Source of the DNA: Siphonodentalium dalli
Taxonomy: Eukaryota > Mollusca > Scaphopoda > Gadilida > Siphonodentaliidae
Reading direction: 5' to 3'
DNA: 64,000 nucleotides
Assembly: GCA_032622095.1 (NCBI GenBank)
Contig: CP136064.1
Coordinates: 129,443,605 to 129,507,604 of the forward strand
The notes below the pieces were generated by a model. The model was not told the DNA's origin, did no database searches, and saw only the letters and a list, made by a program, of their open reading frames with translations. This document shows positions 13,301-28,200 of the stretch, piece by piece (the first letter of the stretch is position 1; the number at the start of each line of letters is the position of its first letter). The translations under genes were made by a program, and so were the position numbers.

Positions 13301-16300
13301 CGTGATTTAACACTATTTGCCGTGATTATTTGGCTTAATATCACTGAAGGTTAATAGGTTATTAATTTGTCCCAGGTATATGATGTTTTATGACAATCAA
13401 ATTACCATCCAGTTGATGTATGTATCTAAACGGTGGTGACAACACCTGATCGATCGCGGAAACGCTACGGATTACAGAGTGGAAGCGCGTGCAACAATCA
13501 GAAACCAGTGCGTACAAGCCTTTTATGCTCGCAGATGTCATGTACATATATCGGACACGGAATGTGGTAAAGTTCCCTGTATATATAGAGTCCGCATATA
13601 TTAAAAATGGGCCATGCATTGCGTACATAATGTTGTTCCTTGTATTCAATGCAAGGTCACGATATGACATAGCTTAATCACGGACAGTCATTTTCCCGCC
13701 AAAACGCACGTGTTTTCACTGTTTGATTTGATCGCGTACATAATTGTCTCTCGTGCATGGTACATTGTAAATATATATACAATATATACAATTTTACTCG
13801 CGAGTCCCCGAATACACAATCGATCGTGTCAGTTTCAGAAATAAAACTGCGCAGACCGCCGATGTTAATAGTACATTTCAATGCGATGTCGTAAGTTGTA
13901 TATTTAGCCCGATTCCAGGAATTTGCGTGATCCAGATTACGTTTCTGGGAAAAGCTTTGTCACCGCCCAATTCCGCGAAGGATTTAAGTTTGAGGGGCTA
14001 AAATACATTGTAATTTTTCACAAACACAGTGAACACAGCCCATAAACGACGTGGGATTTCCGAAGTGACTCGCCAGTTTAGTTCGAAATACGTGACGCTA
14101 TTCGATGCATAGCATGGCCGACCGCGGGTTGGCTTTATATTTATATCTATAATACAATATATCTAGAACGTGCGATCGTATACGCTCAGCCATGCGTCAG
14201 TTGATGCATGTGGTGGTTGTAAAAAATATCACACAATTTTACAAATAAACTTTAAAGGTATACTGACATAGTGCTTCAATAAACTATAATATATTGGACT
14301 TCTTATTAAACTTAAAACTTAATAATGTCACCTCGCAACTAAATTGATTGAAGTTGAGTCCTGCACACCTGCAAACACGTTGACCAGTTATCACTCAGAT
14401 CAATTCCGTCATGCCGAAATAGACACGGTTGCGATAGGCGCTGATTCTTTGAAGTTGATTATCAAAGCCGGTAGTCTCGATTTCAAAGAATAAGCCGCCG
14501 CGGCGCCGACAAATACATTGAGTTGAGGTCATTTGGGGTTCGCGCTCGTGCATGACCACCAAGTACTGAAAGCAGTTATCGCATCAAAGAGACAACAAAG
14601 AAGGCTTTAACAGGCTAATTGTGATTGTGTATTTCGATAGCCTGATTGTTTAAATTGTTGAGTTATTCGGCAACGGCACTGCTTTCGCGATGGCATAATG
14701 GCGGTGGGTGTGTTCCGACTATTCGACTAGCGATTTCGGAATCGACTAATTTAATAATCGCGTCGATTTCGATTAGTCGATTAATCGTTTCAACACTAAT
14801 CAGTTGATCAATCTGTGTACACTGTTCACTAGCCAATCAAAAGCGATGCATTCATGACACCACTTGATCACTGGTAATTGATGTTTGATTGACAGCACTC
14901 ATATAAATTTCAACTTTTGTGTGCGTCTTTTTGATGGCAATAATCTCAAAGTGTTACTATTCTGGTGATTATGGTGGTTCTCTTGTGAAATGGCGGATTA
15001 AATTATAAGAAATAACTCTTGTTTCGATTAAGGTTATGAGTTATAACAAGAAAGGTTTGAAGATAAATTTACTATAAAGTATGGTGGCGCTACTCGCGTT
15101 ATAGAATTTATCTTCAAACTTTGTCATGAGTATTTTTGTAAACATTGTCCGGTAAGTCTGTCTGTTCAAGTGACAGACAACACAATCATCGCAAGTGTAC
15201 ATGTAGCGAAAAATACTGCGCTATTCAACAAAATGAAACAGGCATCACGCGGTACGCTTGACCATATTTATGTCGACATTTGTTCTCTCATGCATGTATG
15301 CTCTTTATATCTGTACTCAACAATTGCTTAGCACAGAAAGTTCATAGAGGTGTGTAGACAAACGCATAATCTGCAAATATTGTACTACATCGACGATCGC
15401 CAAGCAATTTTATGTGTTTCTTCGAAGTTCTATGTATTAGAACTTGAATGGCTCAGTAACAATGATTTGATTCGAGATTCGATTCAATTTCGAATCGTTT
15501 GCCTGATTCGATTCGAGATTCGATTCGAAATGAAAACACCCGATTCGCAGGGCCCTAATGTAGTCTGTGTAGAATATTACTGAAACTCCTGGCGGCCCAT
15601 GATGAATTAAGTTATGAAGCTTGATGTAAATCCATGTACATTGTATATATGGTCAACGTTTAAGACAATTCAGAAACTGATCACATTTTATTATTCATTT
15701 CTTTCACTGCTGATGTAAGTGTATCAATGCTCCTAGAACCCATTCCTGATAAAATTAAATGTTGCATGTCGAACAATCTTTTTCACCTCAGAGAATCCTT
15801 GTCTCTAGATAAAAGGCCAGTTTTTTTTAATTTGTTGGTATAGAGATAATTATTTTAAAAGATAAGTTAGGAGGAAGGGAAAAAATGAAATTATGTTTTG
15901 CATTCTTATGTTTTTCATTTCTATAAAAAAATCAGGTATGAAGATAAAACAAATCTTAAAATGAATGTAATACATAAATGTAATACATATCATTTTTAGA
16001 TGTAATGGTGAGTTGAACAAGTATGTAACAGATGTAAAAGAAGGCATTCAGTGGATATGTTTAAATATTAGCAAAGAATGCTAGTGCTGCATTTGGTTAG
16101 AAAGGCCGTTTCTGCCAGGTGAACAAGGTGATATCTGATACAGTGAAACCTCTCTAAACCGAACACCCTTCGGACCGGCCCTTCCGTCCGGATTAGAGAG
16201 GTGTCCGGTTTATAGAAAATCGCGTCACTGTCGGTGATATATTGCCGCCGTTTAATACCAAGAATGACCAAGATTGTATTATTGATTAATGAGAATTTAT

Positions 16301-19300
16301 TGAATAATTACAAGAACGAAATACATGTAAAATACAAACATAACAAATTATATAAAACATATATAGAACATGATTTGTGCAACTAGTCTGACTTTAGAAA
16401 GAAACTGGCGTATTTTTGTCAAAGTCTATAATGCTGTCGATGTCGGTGATGGATAGCTTCTTGGCGATCTCTGATAATGGAATCTCGTCGTCTGGGTCGT
16501 CGTCGGCGTAGAAACTCATCTCTGGAAAGCCACAGTTGTTAAAGCGTTGAGCTGAGATCTTTAATAACTTTGACTTTCTGGTCTAGAGTTAACTCTGTTC
16601 GATGTCGTTTTCGTGAAGGCTCAGTCATTGTGAAAGATTCAAACTGTTATGCTGACTATACGCCAACATCGGGCACTTATAGCAATTTATTGTTTTGACA
16701 ATGGTTGTAAAAACAGAGTCCAATTAACTCGACACAATAACTGTTGCAAAAACAATATGTCAGTGCTCTAATTCTCGATCTGTGACATCACCATTGTTCA
16801 CTCAATGTGTGAAATGAGCGTAGATATCTAATCAGACTCCTGTTCAGACAATCCAGTTCAAAGCATACGCCGAACAAAAGAACGCTAATTAAACGGTCCG
16901 CTTATACTGGAGTACGTAATCGCTATACTCTCGTCTCGTCTCGGAGGCAGAGGTTCCGGTATGTGGAGGTTTTACTGTACTGGTAGGTTAATCCCAATTA
17001 CAATCAGCTATTCTGGCTATCTTTGTTGCTCAATAATTATTATAATTCATAATAATTGTTTTTGCTATATTACCAATTAGAAATAAAAAAAGAGCTGATT
17101 GCAAAAACAAAATTCCCAAAATGTGAAAACTCAAGTCGTGTTATCAGATTGTTGTCAAAGTCCACTACCAAGCTGACAGATCTAATTAGATATGACAGAT
17201 AAAGAGAAAACATGTCCATGTCAGCAATGTTGACATTCGACAATATCAATATCAAACAAGCAGTCGCAGACGGCAGTATCCCCCGCCGAATTGTGCAGTT
17301 GGGGAAGTGCATTCTCAATAATGTTTGCGTTCTCAGTATGTGCTAAACAAGAGGTGGGATTTTGTCAAAAAGCCTGGCTTGCGAACTCATTTTAGGTACT
17401 GGTCATGGGAACGAATAAACCAAAAATCTTTTTAATCCGTTGACATTCGTGGAAATTAGCCCTGTGACGTCGTCCATTTGCACCAAAAAAATATAAACAA
17501 AGTCCAATTACTCTGCTGAAAACATCCGACCGGACCTGGTTTGCGAACTCGTTCTAGATACTGGTCATGTGAACTCATATACCAAACATCTTTTAAATCC
17601 GTTGACATTTGTGGAAATGAGCCCTGTTACAGACGTCGTCCATTTGCACACAAAAAAATTAACAAAGTCCAATAACTCTGCTGAAAATATCTGGGCGGAC
17701 CTGGTTTGCGAACTCGTTCTAGATACTGGTCATGTGAACTCATATAACAAAAATCTTTGAAATCCATTGACATTTGTGGAAATGAGCCCTGGGACGTCGT
17801 CAGACCTGTTAAGTTTTGAAAATGTCAATCCGTGAGATTTTTGCGGGAGGTATGCCCAAATATGTTCATGTTCCAAAAATAATTTTTATGATGAAGATTG
17901 CATAATTTTTATGAGTTTCTATTTTATAAATATATAGACCTAAATAAAATGGCAATGAATGTCCTGTTGGTAATTGTAATAGAGCTGCTCTGTGTGGGAG
18001 ATGCCACCATTTATTAAAAAGAAAGAAGCAGATCACACTTCGTAAAAATACTCAGAATTCCACCGGAAACAGCCGGATATGCGTGAAACCGAAAGTACAA
18101 CATCGTAATAAACGACAAAATGGACTCGTCTTACGGTTTACCCCACAAAAGAAATGCACACATTCCACCATTTATTAAAATTTTTTAAGAAGCAGAAACT
18201 TTGTTTAAAGTTAGTCAAAACGAATCCGAGTTACACAGGTGACAACAAGACATGTATGCGTGAAACCGAAAGTACAAAATGACCCGTCTTAAAAGTTTTA
18301 CCCGCAAAATAAAAGACACATTCCGTTCTCAATGCATACCACTATCAGTGAACTTAAATCATAAAGTATCCATTACTTATGTTCATCAATGAGGCCTCAC
18401 AATACAGCTGCACACTTGTGATTAAACGTATTGTTTTATTTCGTTTGCAATGCATGCCACTAATCCGTTACTAAGAAATGTTCATCAATGAGGCCTAACA
18501 ATACAGAACTTTGCACACTTGTGATTATACGTATTGTTTACTAAAACAACACCCTCCATACGTGTGGCTTCACCAGAGTGTGAAAATCAATTAATATCAG
18601 TCACAGTTCACCACAAATTGAGTCTTCAATCAAAAGTTACCGACGATACATTCTGTGAATGTTAATGTGTGGGTATTTACGGTACCGGAAATAAGGAAGT
18701 CATTTGGGGAATTCCCGCAAATGCACGAATTTAAAAAATAAAAAAAACTTCGTTTTGGGATTTTCAATGTGGGGTTTTGACGAATCCGTGAGAAATTGGG
18801 GGTTATCCGTGTTTGCGGAATTGCCGTGGAAATCCGTGAGTCTCACGGACAATCCGTGGAACTTAACAGCTCTGGACGTCGTCTATTTGCTATTTGGTAA
18901 ATTCGACAAAAATAATAAACAAAGTCCAATAACTCCGGTAAAAATATCTGGCCAGACCTGGCTTGCGAACTCATTCTAGGTAGTGATGAGCCGATAATCG
19001 GGAACGACAATCGGAATCGGCCGATTGTGGCCCATCGGATGACAATCGGTACTCGGGTTTGAACATCGGGATTTCCGATTGTCTAAATAATAAATAGGTG
19101 CTTGTTTTTCTTCAATAAACTGTTTTAAATATGACGGTGTTTTGTTGAATACATGACCTGTAAACACTGGGAAAGTGATTCCAAACACAAACTTGATATA
19201 CAGACATGTCCTCTTCAATACCCCGGCCGTACCTGGGTCTATGTTTGAACAATACATTAGTGGGGATCAGTGGGAAGCACGTGACACTTTGTGTTAGAGT

Positions 19301-22102
19301 GAGGCTCCAAGCATGATGCCGTGATTACGCATAATCATTAATTATTGGCATACCGGAACAGTCGTTTCAGTCGATTGATTTCGTTAGTATTATGATATAC
19401 ACAACGTACATATCATGGGACTCATGTACGCCCATAGGTAACTTTATTGTTCGTCAACATGTAGACATTTTGATTTATGTCAGACTATCAAAAATCAAGA
19501 TGTATGCATACGGAGTACAACAGAACTATCTATATAGTACATATATACAGCGTAACAGGTATAAACTATACTATAGAAACCGAAAGTGCATGTCTCGTGA
19601 CTTTAAATACTAAGTCAAAGACAATGTCATTTCATCCAGTCAGCCTCATGTGACGTCACGTATAGTCACCACCAATGATTATTATGATGACCACGCTGAA
19701 ATCGAATCGTGTCTGTGAAATTGACATGAACATGGTGTAACTTGCAACTAGTTCAGTCGGCTCATTTCCTTTGATGTGATGTCTTTGAATTGGGATCAAA
19801 GAAAAATTCCGTTTGATGAATTGTTATTAAAAATGAACCGTGGACATGTCGTCATGCACGTGGCTACATCAAACTTTCAAACAATTTGTTGTGGAATAGC
19901 TTAAAATACATGGGTATGTTGCCTGTATTCGATCACAAGTCCGCCCATGCCCACCTATATACTTACCCAAACATATGTATACTGTGTGCTGGCATATTAC
20001 TTTGTTTGTTGCTTGCTGCTAATTCTAAGTATTAAATAACACATATAACATATTCTGCTATAATTATTGAAATAATCGGAATCGGCACCTGAATCGGCCG
20101 ATTGTGATCTCAAATAATCGGCAATCGGCGCAAGGCTCTATTTGACAATCGGCTCATCACTAATTCTAGGTAATGGTCAGGTGAACTCATATTCCAAATA
20201 TCTTTGAAATCCGTTGAGATTTGTGGAAATGAGCCCTGGGACGTCGTCTATTTGCTATTTTCGTAAATTCGACAAAAATAATAAACAAAGTCCAATAACT
20301 CCGGTAAAAATATCTGGCCAGACCTGGCTTGCGAACTCATTCTAGGTAATGGACAGGTGAACTCATATACCACAAATCTTTGAAATCTATTTACATTTGT
20401 TCAAGTTATGACTCTTACAAATTCGGGACGGACGGAACCCATTACTATATCCCCCGCAAATTTTAAATTTGGCGGGGGATAAATATGTTGATTCAGTTAA
20501 ATCCATACCTAGTGATTATTTCTAAGAAGCTTGTGATGTTGTCCTCATTATCAATCTGTATAACAGGTCCGCTGAAGCGTTGTCCCACATCAAGCTACGA
20601 TATAACCAGTATTTATTAATATATAAGAACATTGAATCAACTCAGATGAAAAAGATTGCTTTAGAGGTTACATGCACCTCACAACACCCAGATATTAGTA
20701 ACTTAATAGTAAGGAATAACAGGTCCCAGACAAAATTAGTCTTTAAATTATAGTACCTAATTATATAAGACATTTGCTATTTGACATTGGTGCTAAAATG
20801 CCTACTGTTACTAATCCGATAGTCATTCAATGCTTAAATTAAAGAATAATATATTTGTAATGAACATAATGATCATCAGGAATGACTGCTGATATTTAAG
20901 TAACACACAGAAATTCACAAAAGAAGGCCAAGTTCTGATTCCGAGTGACAACACGTTTGGCTGTTATCAGTCATTTTGATCTCGAGCCATCATGACCGTT
21001 TACAGCCACTATGACAGTGATAGTGTTATAGAATACCTTTGATAGAGCATACCTCTTTGAGAAGTTTCTGATTTAGAGACAGTATTATAATTGCAGATGC
21101 ACCAAAAAGAAAGGCTTCCTTCACCTGAAATGTATAATGCATTAATCAAGTAACTGAAATTAACACTGGAATCCTCTAGAGAAGATATGTTCACATGTCA
21201 CATGTTCTATTTTATACGGATATATAAATTTAATAGGATTGATACTAGTCTTGGTGTACTGTATCTTTTTGGGATTATCTTCAGCCATATTAATTTGACA
21301 TATAGTAATGCCCTAAATAATCGACTCCTTGACCACAGCGGAATTATGGGTAATTTTTCAGGATTTAGTCAGAAATATGGCTTGTTGCCATTCATCGAAA
21401 AGTTCTCACTGAGAGCTTTCCGATGAATGGCAACAAGCCATATTTCCAACTAGATCCTGAAAAATTACCCATAATTCTGCTGTGGTTAAGGAGTCGATTA
21501 TTTAGGGCATTACTGTAGTTGTGATTAAATTTCTGTATATGTATGACATGCTTCATTGCTTCTTCCAGACTCTCAATTGAATAGGACAACTGACATGAAA
21601 TTTAGTTAGGCAACTTTATAGGTATTTGGAATTTTGGAATAGATGTATTGGTCCACATACGTTTTTTGTCCAATGGATTATTAATTGACTAAGGTACTGT
21701 AAGGTATATGATTAATCATGTGATCGCCCTTGTACAGAAGTGTCAACAGGGTGTAACAAATTTCCAAGTGCTGTTATTTTGATAGCAAGAGCAATGTTCA
21801 CTAAGGACTTTTACTTATTGAAGCGCAATACGAAAATTTATTTACCTTACCTTGTCAATGACATTAGAACAATTCTTCAAAGTGCTGTCTTCACAAGATG
21901 TTCCACCGCCACTATCAAAATAGATGACACCAATCCAGTCTTTTGATAGCTTGGTAAATCTGGTGTCATCGCTGTCTTCCAATAACTGAAAAATTATTAA
22001 TAAAATAGTCAGCAAATATATATATATATATATCTTTAATTCCTCCATATAAATGAAGATATGATATACACATACAAGAACAGATCGGCCGGGCACACGA
22101 AC

Positions 22103-22139
<37 letters not shown>

Positions 22140-22152
22140 AGAGAGAGAGAGA

Positions 22153-22214
<62 letters not shown>

Positions 22215-25200
22215 GGAGGGAGGGAGGGAGGAGAGAGAGAGAGAGAGAGAGAGAGAGTATGGGAAAATAGAATGAAATGAGTTAAGTTAGAGAAAAGTGG
22301 GGAGAAACAGAGAGGGGTTAATTGAAACTAGATAATCCTAAATTCACGGAGAACTGTAGCACCCAGCCGACCACACAACCAGATGTTCACTCACATCACA
22401 ATTGTCAGACACCATTGTTGGAAATTACAAACAAATAGTAGACCCAATATAACACCATTGTATATAAGAGGGCTACCAATTATTTATATTTGCCAACAAT
22501 GGTGACTTTCATCTCCCACTGACTACATGTATATAAGTGACAAACAATTATGACGCCAATGACGAACGATGGTTCCATTCGCACCACAGCGCCCTAGTCG
22601 CCTTCAAGAAGTTTCTCAATATGGTTTGAGGTGGAATGCATGCAATGTCCAAAAGTTCAATAGGCAAATAGCCTAGAAAGAGGGCAATAAGTCTCTGCTG
22701 ATCAAAAGAAATGATTACGCGACGATGCAAGTTCCGGGCAAACCGCTATAATGTGTTGCGGTAGGTCTTTATAACTTCGCGCACATAACAGGCACTGAGT
22801 TTCGCCAGCAAACTTTCGGTAACACAGTAGCTGTGTCGCGATGAAAAATGACTCCTTCTCATCTGGGTACTTTTGGCAGACTTTCCATAAAAACGATCAT
22901 TCTGGACTGCTGTGAACCAAACGAAATCTATCAAAGGTGGGTTCCGTGCGTACCCTGTGAGACCATTCAGATTTCCAAACATGACTGCCCTGTTTCGATA
23001 GGGTTTTCCAAACTGTTTTCTCTGGAAACAGAGCTGTTGATATGTATTGAGACATATAGGAGGACAAACTCCAGTTATCAAGAATACTGGATAGGTCCTG
23101 AAAAAACACATTCTTCAATGCAGTGTTGGATTCATATGAAAAGCTCAGTAATCTGATAATAAATACATCTTTAACAGTTTTTTTAGACTCGAGTAAACAA
23201 AATGACGAAAACAAGGACATCACTTAATACCTGAACATAGAAACTTTCCTTAAGGCCACAAATAGTGTTTGAACTCTTAATTACAGCATACGTTTTATTA
23301 TGTGCTAGCAAATAACAGAGGATTGTAAATACATACATAGCTGATGGGATCAGGTTACTATGGTTTCAGATTTTCGCAGTTTTTACCTAGGAACCAGTTT
23401 ATTCAACAAGTACAACACCAAGTATGGCATATGCCCATAATGCTCAGTTTAGAAAGTGGGCAATACTACATATTTGTATGGATGTGAAGAGAAGATGTAG
23501 AATCTTGCTATTTCCAAAAGGGTAATAACTCTGACAAAAAGACTTGGACAAAATATGTCAGTATCCTATCAATCCTGGTCTATTAGCATTCCAAAGAACA
23601 TTCAGGTATGACCATTTCTACTGGAGTTACAATGCAAAATGTGTACAGAGTGAAAATTCAATATAATTCTATAAGCCTGAGTCCAAAAAAGGCTATAACT
23701 CTAGTAACAATGAATTTACAAACCCCATAGTATAAAGTGGGTATCCTTTCCCCATAAACTGGGCTTCAACATACCAAAGCACAAGCTAACCCGATGATCT
23801 ATGCTCGAGTATTCTTTTTATTATTTATTTGTATATGAATGTTTGTACCTTGAAAATCATAAAAATAACACCAGAATAACACCGTAATTTCACCAGAGTT
23901 CTCCAATTTGTTACAAGGTGTATAAAATCTCTATACAAAAGCATTGAGAGTTCGTTTTTTTGCAAATTTGTCACCCAGACACACAATTTTTTATACACGC
24001 AGCAACATTCAATTGTTTTTCACCCTCTGAGTTTGACGACAAACAATGTAGGAAACTTGGAGAGAATTCAGTTGGAAATTGTCCAAAAAACGCTCCGGTT
24101 CACCAATGATTTATCGGTTCGTTCACGCAATTAAATTAACATCTACATGTATATAATGAATTGTAATCTATATGGCACATTTTTCTATCTAATGTTGGCT
24201 AAATAGTGTCAGGTTTAAAATACTCATTCCATTCAATTATTGGCATGTTTTAAAGACACGATCCGATTCGATGGTCCCTGTATCATCCAGTTACAACAAC
24301 AGATTTAATTTTTACTTTTAATTAGGAATAAATTTGCGATCACCACTGATGAGATCGAGCAGTAACCTTGCATGACCTCTTGTAACGGTGTCTGTACTAT
24401 TTCTGGGAGAATCAGCAAAATTTTTGCCAGGCCGTCATATATTCCAGGTGCATTGTGAAAAATAACACCCGAAGAAATAGTAATTTAGAGGGGTTAAATC
24501 AGATTGTATATCTTTAAATGATACCACTTTCTGAGTGTCTGTTGCTTATCCCATTACTATGTATATGTTCAATGTAGTTCTGGTCTAGCGAACTAGTATG
24601 CCTAGATTTTATCGTGGTTGTTTAAATTATTGTCATCAATGTATTCTAATGAATAAGCCTTCATTTCAATTGGTATGTATGACAAGAATACACGGTAACA
24701 TAACTACATAAACATGCAAAATTAACCTGGCATTATAATTGTGTTACTGTAGTATGCATCCAGGACTAGTGGCTGCAATCCCACCAGCTCGGATATTTCA
24801 CCATAGAGATTTCCGCTCAATTAAATTTAGTTTCTTGTCGGGTGACGCATTCATGAGTTATTTCCATTTTGATTACTTCCACTTTCGGATACTCTTCCAC
24901 GTTCTAACATTCAATCATCACATAATATAAACCATATGCTTACATATGTGAAGTGAGATAAGACTGAATTAACGATTAGACACTTGTATAACCGTAGGTC
25001 TATAAGTGCATGTTGCAAGTAAATGGTAGTAGATACACCAACATATATCATTATAATAGTGTGCATATATATATGCATATCCACCTATAATGAGCAACAT
25101 CAAGACATTATAACCACCTCATCTATGGGGACATTCTTAAAAGGAAGCCCTTTCACACGGAGTTGAGAAGCGTATCAGTCTGATCATTAGTTCGAACCCA

Positions 25201-28200
25201 CTTCCTCTGGAACAGCACAACGCACTTCCTCCGAAATTGCATTTGTGACCATATATGATTACTGGTACTGGCGTATGCATGTAGATATATCAGAGTTACA
25301 TATAATGCCCTAAATAATCGACTCCTTAAATAACCACAGCATAATTATGAGTAATTCTGCTGTGGTTAAGGAGTCGATTATTTAGGGCATTACTATATGG
25401 AGGCAGGGACTCAGTATGAGTGTTCATTACTTCATACTGGCATGTGATTAAAGGTACTCAACCTGATTCAATGGTCCCCATATAATCATTTTCCAACAAC
25501 AACAACAATTAATTGCCCAAATATAAAGCTAACCACTGTTAACTATAGTATAAAATTGCCTGAAATGTGTTATTTATCAACATGATGTTCGACAAAATTT
25601 GGCCTTATTATCAACACAAGGCCTTTTTGATTTTTGAGTTAACCATCTTTATCCACAATTTGGTCCGAGACCGTCGGCCTGTCAACCTTTTACTGGGCCA
25701 CTAATAAGTCTTGATGGTGAAAAATAATGGATTTCAAAAATTTATTTCAAATAACTCTGAGCTTTGTTAGGTGGGTTCCTCGACTCGAATCCATTTTTTT
25801 TGTTTACGTCCGAAACCAAATAAATAGTAATTGAGAGGCACTTAATCGGATTATGCACCTTTAACTCAGTGACCGTGAACAAATTCCCATAAAAATGGCC
25901 AATTTACATGCAACATCAGCCAACATACACATGTACACATATATACCACACGTATAGATGGACCCCTGTGGTTTCAATTATATTGGCATTGTGTTAAAAG
26001 CAGTGAAGGATCCAGGAATATTTTGGGGACACCTGTTTTCAGGCAATAATATGCAGAAGGCATATCCCGAAGGCCTGAGCGGGGGAGGTATGGGAGGGGG
26101 TGTCCCCCCCCCCCCTGCTGATGATGGGGGGGGGGTCTGGGTATTCTACCCCTGGATAATTTTTGAAAATCCATTGCATTGAGAGCTAATCTAGGTCTCT
26201 CGGAGTCAGTATTTTGAATTTTACTGAGAAGTCAATTTGATCAAGTTTCTCAAGTGTAACTGGAAATTTGTATATATGTATGGGATTGGAAATGCTAAAA
26301 AGTTATTGTCAGATATATTTTGGTTCAATGGATTATGCTTATCCTGCTTGAAATGAGACTTATCGTTATCACTCTAATTCACATAATAGGCGATTTTCTA
26401 AAATTCAAGTGAGAGACACATAAATAATATACTAGTAGTGCCGAAACAATGTCTATTAAGTTAGTAATTACTATTAGTACTAATCTCTATTAATTATTCA
26501 TTTGATATTATGACATCCCACATGATAACCATGCAGGTTGATTTGATCCAATTGTCACTGTTCCTGAACTGTATTGTGTAATTTCACTTGAATTTGATTG
26601 AAATACTAAAGTCTGAAGGCTGAATGATAACAAACCTGCACTCAAACTTTGAAGTTTTCACAGATGAAAGCTAGATAAAGACAAACATACCCTACAGTAT
26701 GATTCCAACTGCATGTAAACTTAAATGTCTTATGTCAATATATATAAATGTTTTGTATCTTGTTATGATATGAATTGGGACCTGAACTGGAAAAGAAAAA
26801 AAAAGAAGCTTTTTTTGGGCCCCTGGAGTTTGGGCGCCCAAACCGGTAAACTGTATAAAAACCGGCCTGGACATGCATGTCCCTGGTTAAAAGCAATCAC
26901 ATTGAACTAAAAAGAAAATAAACAGAAAATAAAGAATACATATAACCTGTGTATACATGTATGTGTATTCATATGGGAGGCCGTTTCCACATTTATTCCT
27001 TATTAAGCGCAAATCATTTGTTCTTAAGCATAAATAATTGCGGTTAAGCGCAAATAAAAATTCATATGCATTGATTCCCCCCCTGAATTAATGATAAATG
27101 GCACAGGCCAAAACACACCACTCAAGTCTATATAGGCCCACCATATGAGGGAAGCAATCCCAAGTAACCCCTAATTCCCTTTTTATGACCGTGGAAATGG
27201 TATAGATCTGTGCAGGATATGTCTCTTTTATAAACTATACTAGCAGGTTAGCCGGCCAATGGCGTAGTTCGTCTCATGGCTTTGTTCGCAAAAGCAATTG
27301 CAACAGCTTCCGAGACACGTATGCTGCACGTACATGTAGGTGTAATATTTCGTCAAAATCCGCTAGTTTTACCCGATTTGACCTTGAATTGATCATTTTC
27401 AAGGTCAAGGTCAGGTCGGGTCACAATTTAATCCGTCCATGACACTTCCCGCACAATAAAGGACACACACATATATATCATTTGTGGGTACCCGTTTCAA
27501 GGTGAAGATCACCTCGGGCGGAAAACTGACCCGATGAAAATCTCCCCCGTTCCTAGGAAGCCCTAAGTACGTAAGAATCACACAACACGCTCATGTCTGG
27601 ATAGTCATTCTCACGTGTGGACCCAGACGTAAAACGCGATTAATCCCACAGTGCCGTTTTTTGTGACTAGGTGTGGAGAAGGGGTGCTCGGAGCTTCTCA
27701 GAAACGGCGCGACGACGCGTCCCATGGGTTTTTACCCTTAGATGGGAAGTTTGGTGTCGATTTTCGATTCTATAAAGTATATATATACACACATATATAT
27801 ATATTTATATACGGAGTTCTCAAAGTATATAGTAGACTAGCAGGTTAGCTGGTGGCAATCGTCAGAAACATGACAATTTTTTATTTTTTTTATTAATTTT
27901 TTTAATTATTTTTTTAATTTAATTTTTTGTTTTTCAATGAGTTATGTGTGCCTTTTTAATTTACTGGTTAAAACTGTGCCTTTTGAGTTTTTGAATTTAA
28001 TTTTTTGTTTTTCAATTTTACCCGATTTGACCTTGAATCGATCATTTTCAAGGTCAAGGTCACAATTTAACCCATCCATGACACTTCCCGTGGATAGCAA
28101 GTTTGAGCTCTATCGGTTCGAGTCTATAAAGGACACACACATATATATCATTTGTGGGTACCCGTTTTAAGGTGAAGATCACCTCAGGCGGAAAAACTGA

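Larger units (their letters stand above)
17371..20400. repeat. ~165-bp tandem repeat array split by two hAT insertions
   Basis: Unit contains tggtttgcgaactcgttctaga-type, gacatttgtggaaatgagcc and aaagtccaataactc segments. Copies begin near 17371, 17538, 17699, 18957 and 20323, with remnants at 18875-18980 and 20171-20320. The array is interrupted at 17801 and at 18981 by complete hAT elements. 16980-17370, 15566-16138 and 20401-20508 show no gene apart from a short palindrome (atcccccgcaaatttt..., 20451-20482). Confidence 0.85.

Noticed and set aside
22061-22270. Arg/Glu-rich ORF
   Set aside because: Translation of a GA microsatellite.
22746-23111. 121-codon minus-strand ORF and overlapping 102-codon plus-strand ORF
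   Set aside because: Open in several frames on both strands, no recognised domain; the only splice-bounded reading is the candidate exon 23097-22954 in a different frame.
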